A DNA stretch of 64,000 nt, from contig NC_087151.1 in the NCBI RefSeq assembly GCF_035594125.1, forward strand, positions 14,425,001 through 14,489,000, read 5' to 3'. The notes beneath the pieces were generated by a model. The model searched no databases. It worked only from the letters and a program-made list of their open reading frames with translations, and had not been told where the DNA came from. How positions within the stretch are numbered: the stretch's first letter is position 1; each line of letters opens with the position of its first letter. This DNA is from Scylla paramamosain. Lineage: Eukaryota > Arthropoda > Malacostraca > Decapoda > Portunidae. The translations under genes were made by a program, and so were the position numbers. Of this stretch, positions 39,901-50,215 are shown piece by piece.

Positions 39901-39994
39901 TATGTACATTCATGTATATTTTTTCCTTTGTGCAATATGTATATATGTATATGTTGACATAATACTCAATAAACCTTTAATAATAATAATAATA
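36971..39994 (+). mobile_element. element 3: 5'-truncated I-type non-LTR retrotransposon
   Basis: About 3.02 kb between 11-bp direct repeats AAAGTGATGTA (36960-36970 and 39995-40005). It ends with AATAAACC and a (TAA)n tail. The 5' end starts inside the coding region, before RT, so gag and endonuclease are missing. It is strongly GC-rich, unlike elements 1 and 2 and the array. RT plus RNase H in one ORF and a TAA tail fit the I superfamily. Confidence 0.88.
36972..39785 (+). CDS. element 3 RT-RNase H polyprotein, N-terminally truncated
   Basis: 937 codons are open from the insertion point, with no stop and no true start codon. The order is an EN-RT linker (LRLLQDVVARARQVSLRARE), RT (about 130-400) with IQPIPKPREPTKIRPISLLS, VFIDLEKAFE, GTPQGGILSP and YADDLALVV (YADD about 356), then RNase H (about 650-780) with YTDGSAD, LQTELVAILLALEHA, LHTDSRTG and WIPSHVGVRGNEAADAAAK. 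A zinc-finger-like CDHCGRHSRHPLVHYLLSCP lies at about 866-885. All RNase H acidic residues and the RT aspartates are present, so the copy is recent. It lacks an endonuclease and cannot act alone. Confidence 0.9.
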   Translation, partial: HNHRVNQHRKLYKRRPNPNNLRLLQDVVARARQVSLRAREAKWLEWCATFSHHTSLGQLWRSVRTASGAAPPRPPAHPHPQQEAERLATMFTTRSSSDQLPPQTQRIQQQLRPHRDEAVREAMEEADVTDQPFSLQELERARRRGRDTAAGADGVPYSMLAHAGPAGDAALLATINASWMAGCLPSAWKEADIQPIPKPREPTKIRPISLLSCTAKTAERMVLARLQWRVGPSHPHVFGYTRGVSTADSILALLTQIDHRPAVIVFIDLEKAFELASPHAILDALVRKGVRGRLLAWLRDYLQRRRARVRFQGLRSTFKVLENGTPQGGILSPLLFNLLMEQLVALPFHAGTVLLSYADDLALVVTGRGNKLRRTQQALDLISGKCQDLGLKISAEKSRAMMVKAADPTWQLRVQGVELAWTNSYQYLGVWVDKRLSFTAHAAYLRERTQSRLNVMRAMTRISAGATFSVLRQYYVHAVRSLVDYSAPVLIALSPNQQERIEVLQNTAMRTMLGAPRWSSACVMQSETRLVPLTTRVQQITACRVARVLQRDAEGVTQRRLRLAGTQGAESLRRNPWLLQCTLATHNLARMENWPQADLPAPTFRAPPPWEPPAAEFSATQLPASKALCAVEEMRQHAFMAMAQVTEPDSVVYYTDGSADPDSGRTGAAAITRGAEVCERTPDHCSTLQTELVAILLALEHAQHRRERTVVLHTDSRTGLQALQQPYPSDNVGLVTAILGSLQSLAAQGRRVRLNWIPSHVGVRGNEAADAAAKRAASGPQVTRHVPPSLSQVRARARLAATKRARHTHRQLETRKRQAAWYASATGYQSLDASQQQPRADGVLLQRVRLGYCTREQLYNDFRGQECDHCGRHSRHPLVHYLLSCPATAALRPTPPPPAHPVGGDLLSSREARAALIVRHTPTDLMLRVLRAAPPPR

Positions 39995-40401
39995 AAAGTG
40001 ATGTATATATTATAAAAAACTTTTTCTTCTACTCTATCTTTCAAGGGATTTTCTCGCATTAGGAAATCCTATGTAAAATCTCATTAAGAAGCTATCCATA
40101 ATTAATTAATTAATCCAAGACGGTGTTGGTGTTGCCTTGTTCCGTGCGTTCAGTTGTGGCCAGTGTCAATAATTTACTGTGGAACATTTAACAATGTAGT
40201 TGTGGGGAAGTTGGGCGATCGACTTCTTGAGCTATTAATACATCGTTACACTGGTGCATGATAATGAGATGTGACGCTTAAAAGATAAATGACGTTATTG
40301 TTTTGTCTCTCATAGGTGCACTGTACTATCTACTGTATTAGACTTGTATAGACTGTAATGAGGGACGGTCGGTAGATGTTGCTAGAACACACATGCACTA
40401 T

Positions 40402-41858
40402 GATTCATTATGGTAGTTAATTGCAGTAGTGAATTTGTGTGAGAGGAACCAGCTGTGGAGAGCTTAGCTGTAGAGAGGTAGTGAGGGTTATGTCTACGTG
40501 GTCAAGTTGATGACATGGCGCGTGGGATAGATAAAACACAGAGGGATGTCTGTAGAGGAGTGGGTCACCCGGAGTCGTATACCTGGCCCAGCGGCCTCAG
40601 AAGGGGACAGATTATCCCCAATCTTCAGTGAGGTTCATATTTAGGGGTGAATCTTACCTAAGGGCAGGCGTGAGGCACCGGGGGCCAGCAGGGACGGAGC
40701 CCGGAGGGACAGATCCCTTTGTACCGCCACCGAGTTAGGGCGTGACTACTCCAGGAGAGATCGGACCACAACAATGCAGACGCAGGTGTTGCTTCGTGAC
40801 AGGCCTCCTTAAGACTCCAAACACGTGAGTTCCACATTTGTCAATTCCTCTAATTAGCATAATTCATGATTAGTGATGCATTATGTTGATATAGTATTTA
40901 ATGGTTAGTAGTGCTACGCACGTTTTATGTTCATTATGTATGTCTTCAGGTTAGACTGAATGTAATAAACGATTCGTGTCACCGTGTGGGTCTGAAATCC
41001 TTTAGCTGCCTTTGGGCGGCTACATACTACATGTATGTACTTACGTGCCGTCTGTGAGCTGCATGCCTCTCTGTCCTGGCCAGCACGACAGCAAAGTGAG
41101 TTGAACCAATGTTTATGAGTTTTGGAGTCGAGAAAGTATGCGGAATGCATGCCTCCATGCCAGAGACAACCAACTTTGTTACGTGTTCTGCGTAGAGAAA
41201 CACAGAATAGCTTGGAAGAGTACAGTGAAAAATAGCTGAAATCATTCATTGGCTTAGAAAGAAATATTTGAGGAAAGAGCCAAAGAATTCATTCCCTTCA
41301 AATAGATGTGTTGTGATCTAATGGAAGTGTTCAAAATATTCACAATATTATACATCATCAGTGTCCAATAGTACTTCACTGTTGATTAATGAAACATAAC
41401 AAGATGTGAAGATTATATGGTGAGTAGCAATAGGTTTTACTCAAACAAAGCCAAACATTCCTTCAGTTGCATTATAAACTTTCCTCAGATATCAACAGTT
41501 TCTGTATGAGGATACTTTCTTGCCATGGACTCGAAGATTGTACGTTCCCAATTAGTTCAAGACGGTGATGTTTTATTCCGTGCATTAAGTTGTGGACTAG
41601 TAATAAACTACAATGGAACATTAACAAATGTAGTAGTGGAGAAGTTGAACGATCGACTTCCTGAGCTATTAAAACATCATTACACTGGTGCATGATAATT
41701 AGAAGTGACACTTAAAAGATAACTGGCGTTATTTTGTCTCTCATAGGTGCACTGTGCTATCTACATAAATTTAACTAATTTAGTACTGTATTAGACTTGT
41801 ATAGACTGTAATGAGGGACGGTCGGTAGATGTTGCTAGGACACACATGCACTATGATT
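40402..41858 (+). repeat. array unit F, right edge, target site deleted
   Basis: 1457 bp. A deletion of about 567 bp joins CGTTCCCAA to TTAGTTCAAGACGG (near 41551) and removes the microsatellite and the insertion site. The part after the join is clearly more diverged from the other units than the part before it. Confidence 0.88.
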
Positions 41859-42411
41859 GTTGGTAAAGCTGGATTTATTTGACTCAGATAGGTAATGTTT
41901 TCAAGCCAATTTTTATTGTTTTACTTTTTTTATATATTTTTTTTTTCTGTTCACTTACAGCTTGAAAGGAACAATCACTGTTTCCGAATAATCGCTATAA
42001 TTTAATAATAATAAAAAAAAGCTGAATATGTTTTTCAGGAAACGAGTTGTGTGATGATATGGGGCAATATTTTCGCTAGTAATTATCAAACGAATTTAAT
42101 CTATCATAAGAAGAAAACGTGCATATAACACTGCAAGGCCGGAATATTATACGTTATGGTTTTATTTATTAGACTAAAATGCGATTACATTTTTAGTAGG
42201 AAATAGAGGGGTAGTAGAGAGAGTATATAATAGAATCTAATATCAAAACCACCAAAGAATCACCAAATTATTATGTTTATTGTAAGAAGAGCACCATCAA
42301 ATCATAGCCACTGACTATTGGGGCACCCGTGAAGGCATCTGAAGAGCGAACCTACCTAGAAGGCTGTAACGGCTTTAGTAATAGACCCAATGTTAGCTAA
42401 CTTGTGTGCAC
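41859..42411. other. non-coding stretch, nothing recognised
   Basis: Unique right flank of the array, rich in A and T. No gene recognised. Confidence 0.5.
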
Positions 42412-42419
42412 CCCGATAA

Positions 42420-43172
42420 GGTGCTACTTTGGCTTGTTATCTATCTGTCATGAACCTTTGGTATGCGATCTACACTTTATATAACGATCTACGTGTTATG
42501 AATCTACTTTTGTCTGCAATCTACACTTTATATTGTGATCTACAACAAGAAAGTTGTGCTTATCAAGAACAAGAAAAACACTTCTAGTTTCGAGAGAAAA
42601 TGTCTCGTTAGAGAGTTTGAAGCATGAGTGGAATGTCTGTTCTAGTGTCGAAGTTGAAAGAAGAGACCGTGAGACACTTCACCCAATTATTCAGAGAGAA
42701 GTCGCTGAAGGTTTAAGAATCTGTTCCGACGACTGGCCAGCTTACTCTAATTTAAACCAATTCAAACTCCATAATTTTTCCGTAAATCATCAGCAATATT
42801 ACGTCGATTCTAACATCAGAACTCATACTCAAGGAACTGAAAGATCCTAGCTCGATGCCAAGATTCGTATATTGAAAATAATGTGAGGTATCAATCAAAG
42901 AACATTTCATTTTCACCGAAATTACTTCTATTGGCGGATGATGAGAAAAGAAGCTCCTGACCTCTATTTAGCATTTCTAGCCGATGTACTGTACGTGCTG
43001 TTCATCGCTAGAATATGAATAAAAGTTTTTTTTTTTTTATTACATATTCTTTATGCTATATTTCATTCCAAAATAAAAATTTGTACAGTGTAGATATTTT
43101 TTCCTTGTAGATAACAAGCCAAAGTACGGTGTAGATATTTTTTCCCTGTAGATAACAAGCCAAAGTAGCACC
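42420..43172 (+). mobile_element. Merlin-type DNA transposon, decayed
   Basis: 753 bp. The left end GGTGCTACTTTGGCTTGTTA is repeated inverted at the right end (TAACAAGCCAAAGTAGCACC, ending at 43172). Flanking 8-mers CCCGATAA (42412-42419) and TCCGATAA (43173-43180) form a target duplication with one mismatch. Merlin elements make 8-9 bp duplications, and the transposase remnant inside agrees. The right TIR region is itself tandemly repeated: TGTAGATATTTTTTCC and GTAGATAACAAGCCAAAGTA both occur twice (about 43088-43170). Confidence 0.85.
42554..43020 (+). pseudogene. Merlin (IS1016-like) transposase remnant
   Basis: The + frame reads SSVEVERRDRETLHPIIQRE, then ICSDDWPAYSNLNQF, FSVNHQQYYVD and HTQGTERS, up to a stop at 42848. 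After that stop the same protein goes on with LDAKIRILK and, past another stop, WRMMRKEAPDLYLAFLADVL. These are the C-terminal DDE blocks of IS1016/ISXO2-like transposases, used by eukaryotic Merlin elements: the SDxWxAY aspartate, the VNH motif and the final E in H-T-x-G-x-E-R. The N-terminal zinc ribbon and first catalytic Asp are not visible. Two stops and the missing N-terminus make it non-functional. Confidence 0.82.
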
Positions 43173-43202
43173 TCCGATAAAGTACGTACCTGATTTGTTC
43201 CA

Positions 43203-43203
<1 letters not shown>

Positions 43204-43239
<36 letters not shown>
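43204..43239. repeat. (GA)n microsatellite
   Basis: Short perfect GA run. Confidence 0.9.
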
Positions 43240-44000
43240 GATTTTGTGAGTCTGGGGGTAGTAAGAATATATTCTGGTATATCATGAATGTGGGGATTCA
43301 TCATTCAAACAACTCAAATAAGGATATGTTGAAGAAACTTTTATATGCTGCTGAAAGTGACATGGTTTAATGCTGGACATATTTTAGAAGTGTTATAACT
43401 ACTGTAGTAGGCCGAAATAGTTACTGTAGTCTGTTCAGGAATCGACGGTATTCCTAGTAGCTATAACATTATAAACGAACCATTCCTTATCATTAAACAA
43501 TCGATCGTGTTTCAGATAACATTATCTATACGATAAATACTATTAAGAAAAAATAACAAGTTATTCTTGTATCTAAGGGGATCAACCAGCGTCGAAATTT
43601 GTCAGCTCTATAATTCGCGAGGGTGCATTAATATTCGAGTTTGACTCCAAACTACCACGTTGCCCGCATTTATTGTACTAATAGTTATTAAAAGCACCGC
43701 ATTGTATACATCTGTTAAGTGAATCACACCGTGTGAAACAGTATAATGAATTAAATGTGTTTCTTTGTCTACAATCGGAGGAGCCAGAATGGCCAACAGC
43801 TTGGCGATATCTCCCGTATTGACCCGCGTATGGTTTACATAGCAAGATATCACTTTGCTAAGGTTTATATAAGCTTTTTTAAACTGAGTTATTATATAGG
43901 GGAAGAATTTTTTGTGATTGGTAATAAAAGAAGTAGATTACAAAGGTGATAAAAAGAATTGCCATGTTGGCAGCATTGATGTCAGCACAAACAGCTGATT
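43240..44000. other. non-coding stretch, nothing recognised
   Basis: AT-rich, with no gene recognised. Confidence 0.45.
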
Positions 44001-44505
44001 TTCCGCGGCTGGTTGCTGGAGGAGGCGAGGGGAGGAGGAGGGAACATGTGAGACGCCCAGGTATTTATGGCTCTAAAGCCCCTCACATCAGGTGTGTTGG
44101 GATTTAATTCGTTCATCTGGTGACTCTTGATTAAGTGTACGTGCATGAGTACGCTGTGGTACGTGAAGTGGGCATGTGTTTGACGGGGTAGCAGGAGAGT
44201 GGCGGGGTCCTGGAGAGACAGGTTGTGGTGGCGGCGGTGGTGGTTGGAGCAGAGCCACAAATGTGTGTGTGTTTAAGGCTGTGTACACCAGACAGGGTCA
44301 TACAGTCCTGCACTGCCTCGTTGACATAACTGCTGCTGCCTGATGTTTTGTGGTTGTGAATTATTATTTAAAGTCCGTAATTTATTACCGGCTGTTTGTT
44401 TATTCACGTTGTTTCATGGAAAATTTTGTAATGTGTTTCGGGCTGCATATATTAATAGAGGCATGCAGGGTGTGGTTAACGTAACCTTGAGTGTTTTAAG
44501 CAAAG
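44001..44505 (+). promoter_or_regulatory. possible promoter and 5' UTR exon of TSC1
   Basis: A locally GC-richer stretch (44001-44290) in AT-rich DNA, followed by unremarkable sequence ending in AAAG|GTGAGT (donor at 44506). TSC1 has a clear 3' splice site at 51698 ahead of its start codon, so at least one upstream non-coding exon must exist. This is the best candidate I see, but the link is inference only. Confidence 0.25.
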
Positions 44506-44804
44506 GTGAGTCAAACTGGAAAGAATTAATGGTGTAACCGATTTTTAATATAACCTACTATTGTTGAGAGAATTTCTGAACCACCATCCACGATTGTTTT
44601 GAGAGGTTATGTGTGACCATTGAAGCTTAAAAAATGAAACCTGTCATCCATAGGTATGGACAGATTCACCCAATAAGTGTTGAGCTGCTGGTTGTCATGT
44701 CACTGTCTTGTTGCTGCTCATGTAATTCTTTGATATCAAGTTGGTTGGGAGGATGGCTGAGAAAGTGGTAGCTGCAAAGCTCCCTAATAATATAGCAAAC
44801 ACTT

Positions 44805-44964
44805 TAAAAGAATTATGATCACATGAGTAGAGTATGTGGCTAGGTTACAGAAATGTAAATGTATATCTACTTGAGTATCAACAATAAAAGAATTATGATC
44901 ACATGAGTAGAGTATGTGGCTAGGTTACAGAAATGTAAATGTATATCTACTTGAGTATCAACAA
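44805..44964. repeat. 80-bp tandem duplication
   Basis: TAAAAGAATTATGATCACAT begins at 44805 and again at 44885. The two 80-bp copies appear identical, so the duplication is young. Confidence 0.9.
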
Positions 44965-47097
44965 TTGTTTTAATCCTTGAGGTAGTGTTTTGCAAGCCAT
45001 AGTTAAAATACCCACAGATATTCTGAAAATGTAAGGTCTGTGTGCACTTAGATGTGATATGCACCATTTGCAATATACTATTGGCAACAATAAGATGAAA
45101 GCAGAAACATTGAGGGTTGCGGGAGATTGAGTCCTTTGTCAGGGGTATTATTTTAGGAGAAGACCATAACGTTCTACACATTTAGGAGTATTGTTCTTGA
45201 TTACCTGTGTGGATACTGAGAAACTTACTTTATTGAATTTTTTGTCTTAAATTAAGTGTCCATGATATAGGGAATTATTGTTAGGTGATGTGCATAGGTC
45301 AGGTTAAGTCAGGTCAGGTTAGTTTAGGTTTGGATTGCCTTCCTTTAAACTATCATCTCCATTCAAGTACTCTAAAATTATCATTTTCATGTTCCCCACC
45401 TACTGACCCTGCTTCCTAAGGAGTCACCAAGATCATAAGGGGATGAGGGGAGGAAAGGCAAAATGAAGCATTTCTGATGTATTTTATGCTCAAAATTGCC
45501 TATAACATTAAAAAGTAAATAAATAAAATAACATATATTAGTTTTGTGCTTGAAATGCAGTTTGGTGTTATTGTAAAAATTTACTGCATCAGGAAGCAAG
45601 AATATGAATAAAAATTATAGAAATGACTTCATATAGTTATGAATCATGTGAATAAGTAGACTTTCTTGCTTGAGAATCAGGATAGTGATGGCAGCATTCG
45701 TCTTGTAAAAAAAAAAAAATACTATTTAAGTTTGACATTAGTTTGTTGACTATATTGTTTCTGTTGATTGTATACTGAAGGAGGACATTCACAATGAAAT
45801 GTGGCAATGTTTACTGCAGTGCTGAGCTGCTCCATTTGATTTCCTCTCTTTTGCCTTTTTGTTTCATTTTAAACCTTTTTACTTTTATATAATATTTGGC
45901 AGCAATATATGAAGTTCCTTGGCTATAATGACAGACTTTATGCCTGTCTATTCAAGGAGCATGTATTATTTTCCTAGTACCAATAGACTGTGACAAATGG
46001 GAAGCCTTGTTTAAATTTTCTCATTTGATTGATTGAGATGTTTTGATTGAACTAACAAGTATGGGGAAGAAAAATTAAGCCCATTAATTATGCATAATGT
46101 TCAGTTGGAATTCTAAGTACTAAGAAGTTTTTTTATTTCCTTTGTTACCAAACATTGATAGCAATGACTATAAACTCTTAGACCATGTCAGATGTATTTT
46201 TGTGAAGGTGGATTAAAAGTTTTAACTAGGTAATGGAGTTGGAAGATGATGTATCTTGAAGTTACTTTAGTCAGTGTAGTACTGCACAGTTAAGATTTTG
46301 AGCTGTCATTGCTGCCATCCACCACAAGCGAAATACTTCTCTTTATTATGTTACACACCACCAAGTTCAGGCCAACCAAGACCTACTCATTCCTTGGTAC
46401 TCCTCTTGGTCTGATCAGTAACTTACCAGGTTCATGTTTAGCCTTGCCATGTGTTATTTCCTGGCAATGGTGCCTCTTTCGGACAGTTTATTTCACCTTC
46501 AGATCAGTATCTCAAGGTTGCCATGATGCTCTAGAACTTGGGTATGATATTATGATGGAATACAGCATCATTATTCAACTTAGTATCGAAGGTCATTTTA
46601 AACATAAGTAGTGTGTCTTTGTAATTTTTTTCTGATGTCCTGAGATAATCTATAGATCATTATTAAGAAGACACATGCTCCATAATTGTTGTATGTCAAT
46701 TTAACTACTAGAGCTACCCTCTAGCTATCTAGATAGGGATAGTTATTAGAAAAGATATATAATAGAGATGTATTGGATGTCAGAATTAGAGATCAGCGGA
46801 TGTATATGTGGATGTCGTGCATATATATTTCACAAATGTGGATATAATTTTCTACCAAATAGCAGATGTTATATCAAATTGTGACATCCTTGTGGATGTG
46901 TCCAGGATTTTGGTATAAAATCACTATATAGCACCAGTTATTGCTAGATAGCCGCTGCGATAAGTGTTCAGCACTGCCAGATCATATTTTTGTATAAATA
47001 CACAATATAAAGTTAAGGACAAAGCACTGAAATCTTTGTGAACTTAAGAGGGAGTAAGGTCTACATATGTGGGCATGCATAATGCATGTATATATTG

Positions 47098-47099
<2 letters not shown>
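44965..47099. other. non-coding stretch
   Basis: No gene recognised. 45297-45332 holds GGTCAGGTTA-type short repeats. 46790-46920 holds imperfect TGTGGATGT-rich sequence, with similar sequence near 50535-50690. Confidence 0.4.

Positions 47100-47160
<61 letters not shown>
47100..47160. repeat. (CA)n microsatellite
   Basis: Perfect CA repeat. Confidence 0.97.
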
Positions 47161-47163
<3 letters not shown>

Positions 47164-47589
47164 GCCTTCACTGGGACAGAACATTTCCTGCTCCTGTGAG
47201 CAGCCCAGACCAACCTGCTGGTGTCTTCACTCTTCACCTACAAGTAATTCATACTCTCCAGTCCTGAATATACTTATTCAGTGTAGGCACGTGTGCACTA
47301 GGACTGTTCTACAAGATTCCTTCCCTTTACCATTTACAATGTGGCACCATATATCCACAAGTGAATGTGATAGTGGAACTAAAGACACCCAACCTATTTT
47401 GTAACCAGTAGAAGACAAGGCAGATGTATGAAAAACAAATAAGTGATAACCACTTCACATAAGAAAACCCCTCCCAAGCAGAACAAACAATGTTACCATT
47501 TTGAAGTGCAGAGACTTTGCCCTTCTTGTTCTTGTCCACCATCACATCGCTGAATAATAAACTTGAAGTTATCCCTACAGTGAGAGCCA
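47161..47589. other. short non-coding stretch
   Basis: Nothing recognised between the microsatellite and the retroelement. Confidence 0.4.
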
Positions 47590-50175
47590 ACTACATTTAT
47601 GTGGCAGCTATCACAGAACCATGGCAAATTAATCCCTGAAATCCACAACATTGCTGGTTACCAGCTGTTTCATTGCCTCAGAACAGGTAAATGTGTGGGC
47701 TGCTCAGACCTCCAGCCCTCCCCTCCTCCCTGTGGAGCCCCTAGAGGGCATGGAAATCCTATGGGTAAGGGTCACCCCTCCCTCCAACCCTCGTTTTGCT
47801 GCCTTGATCCTCCTTTGCTTGGTTTACCACCTCTCTCTTGCCACCACCGCTAACTAGCTCTTCACCCACTTAATCGACAGCATGGATGACCTCTGCTCAA
47901 GATTTCCATCCACCAAAGTGTTAGTTTGTGGTGACTGATAAGCTGAACACCAATGAAATAGAAGAAAAGCTCCAATTCACTCAAGTCTTGGACTTCTCCA
48001 CACAAGGAAGAAACACACTGGACCTCATCATTGCTGACCTGGACCACCACTACCTCTCCACCCTCAGCCACTAGCCCCCATAAGATGCAGCACACATCTT
48101 TCTGTCCTGTGGTTGCCCACATCTCCCACCTTGCCTGTCAAGCACCCAGTCAGCAAGACATACAGACCCATGACTGACTCAGCTGTGTGGCAGTTCAAGC
48201 AGTGGATCACACATCGTCCCTGGACTGAGGTACTCATTGTTGAGGATGTACACAACAAATGGAGCAATTACCACCGCACCATCACCACTGCATACCATCA
48301 CTTCTTCCCTGAAAGGTCTCCAAAAACCTACCCATCAGATGTCCCTTTGATCACTCCTAGGATAAAATGCCTTGTGCACCAGAGAAATGGAGCCTATTTC
48401 TTTAATCCCCCTTTCTTTTACTAACTTCACAACAAAGTCATACGTGAAATCAAGGCAGCAAAGAAATCTTATAACCCCAACAAAAACAACCTCAAACAAA
48501 AAAACATGAACAGGTGGTACAGCAAGATTAGGGACATGTGTGGCCTTGCCAAACACACTACACCTATCCCAACTTTAGCACACCTACTGGCTTTGCAAGC
48601 AGCCAAGGTAATTAATTCTCTCTTCTCTGACATTGTTCAGTTCCTGCCTGACCTGGACCTCACCTCACTCCCTGCCTACCTGCCCACACCTGCACAACTC
48701 CCTACAGTAGACGAGTATGAGATCCCTCATGCCCTAAATAAACTCTAGATGAGACACTTTACCATATCAGTAGACCTCCCAGTCAAAGTATATCAAGAAT
48801 TCTCTGCTGAATTAGCTACTCCCCCTCTGCTCATTATCAGCATCTTCCTCCACCAGAGCCAGTGTCCTGCTGATTGGAAGGTAGCATATGCTAACCCATC
48901 CCCAAAACAAGTAGCCTCCAGTCTCTCAGTGACCTCAGACACATTGCAATCATCCCAATCCCCAGCTTACTCTGCAAAAGATTTATCTTCAACTGGGCTT
49001 ATTCCCACCATGTCCCTCTGATAGACTCACAACAGTTTAGGAACATCGTCGTCCTCCACCACACACTGCCTTATTAACCTCCAAGACTACATCTACTGTA
49101 ACCTGGAAAAACACACGACCTCAGTAACCCTTGCCTTCACAGACCTTGGCAAAGCCTTTGACCTCATTCACCACACTTCTGTCATCAAAAAATCCATCAA
49201 CCTTCAGTTTCCTCCCAGCTTGGTGTCCTGGCTGTCTGATTTCCTCTTCTACTGGAATCAGGTGAAGTATTGAGGAGAGTCATCCACCCCTCCGCACCTC
49301 TCTACTTCCTGGTCCTCATGAACAATGCCTTGGCTGACACTAATGCTTGATGGAAGTATGTGGACGATAACACACTGGCCCCCACCATTAATAACGACAG
49401 CCTGGACTACACACACTTCCAGCTCCTTGACATACTCTACACCATCAAGACCACTGTCATGCACATCCACACCTCCACAGACAACATTTTCCCTCCTGCA
49501 GTTTCCATTAACCCCCTCAATCCCCTCCAATTAGTTCACTCTGCCAAACTCCTTGGCCACACAATAGACAGCAAGCTCACCTGGAACAAGCATGTCAGTT
49601 CCTGCATCAAATTGGCCACCTACCAGCTTACCTCCTGAGAAGACTCAAGAAGCTGGGGACTCCAGTGCATGAGCTGGTGAGTGTGTACTCCACATTCAAG
49701 CTTGCGCATGCATCCTCAGCTTGGTCATCCCCAAGCCTGACCCAGCATCATAAACTACAACAGCCCCAGAAGAGAGCTACCCAGTTGATCCTGGGGCCCA
49801 GCTACACTACCTACCGGGAAGCCCTCACCATCCTTCACCTTGTTACCCTCCAGGACCATCACCATCATTGCTTTCAGCAGTTTGCTAAAAAAAACTCCAC
49901 CACCCATTTCACAGAAGTCTCCTTCCTCAATCTCACCACAGTGTTAGTGTTAGACATTATAACTAACTGCTTCCTGTGCATATCTGTACAGACAGATCCA
50001 AATAGAGTGTCATTCCAGCAATAGTGAAAATCATAAATGATGAACTTGTCTCAAGTGCTCATTGCATATACAATAGTATGCATATGCATATGCAATTATT
50101 TTCCATTAGTATCAGTATAATTTAACACCCTGTATATGTATATTTTCAGCTCTTGAGTTGTATATTATTATTGTA

Positions 50176-50214
<39 letters not shown>
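47590..50214 (+). mobile_element. decayed EN-RT non-LTR retrotransposon with (ATT)n tail
   Basis: Broken + strand fragments appear in normal order. Endonuclease region: LIPEIHNIAGYQLFHCLRTG (47635-47690), an EILWV-type strand and a block naming NTLDLIIADLDHHYL (48005-48060). Linker: KTYRPMTDSAVWQFKQWITH (48155-48215) and LPTVDEYEIPHALNKL. RT: QCPADWKVAYANPSPK, FTDLGKAFDLIHHT (49135-49180), YVDDNTLAP (49356-49382, the catalytic box as YVDD), LVHSAKLLGHTIDSKLTWNK (49531-49590), and a C-terminal ATQLILGPSYTTYREAL (49776-49826). There are many frameshifts and stops. The element ends in an (ATT)n tract at about 50161-50214, which probably grew from its tail. The clade was not assigned. Confidence 0.85.

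Positions 50215-50215
<1 letters not shown>

Larger units (their letters stand above)
35313..40401 (+). repeat. array unit E, interrupted by element 3
   Basis: About 2.05 kb of unit sequence plus element 3. The microsatellite is longer here, with a (CT)n tract at 36486-36528 before the (TG)n. Confidence 0.9.
17703..41858 (+). repeat. tandem array of six about 2.03-kb units (A-F) with nested retrotransposons
   Basis: Head-to-tail units meet at the junction CACTATGATTCATTAT (GATT at 19254, 26812, 28843, 35313 and 40402). The left edge starts at GATTCATTAT (17703) and the right edge stops at CACTATGATT (41855-41858), so the duplication joined two GATT microhomologies. A complete unit is about 2.03-2.05 kb without insertions. 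It holds the 3' part of a solo LTR, a GATGTGAAG...(TG)n...AGTAGT segment and unique DNA. Units B-E are almost identical by eye; the outer edges (start of A, end of F) are more diverged. Units differ by deletions and by retrotransposon insertions. Conserved 111-aa and 62-aa open frames recur only because the copies are young. Confidence 0.92.

Noticed and set aside
17703..41858. CRISPR array or prokaryotic defence island
   Set aside because: The repeats are 2 kb long, the genes are eukaryotic retrotransposons, and introns and microsatellites show animal DNA.
42554..42850. bacterial IS insertion or contamination
   Set aside because: The IS1016-like transposase lies between Merlin-type TIRs with an 8-bp duplication in AT-rich animal DNA, and eukaryotic Merlin elements are known.
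47067..47404. secreted-type protein from the His-Thr repeat frame
   Set aside because: Frame driven by the CA microsatellite; the rest has no domain.
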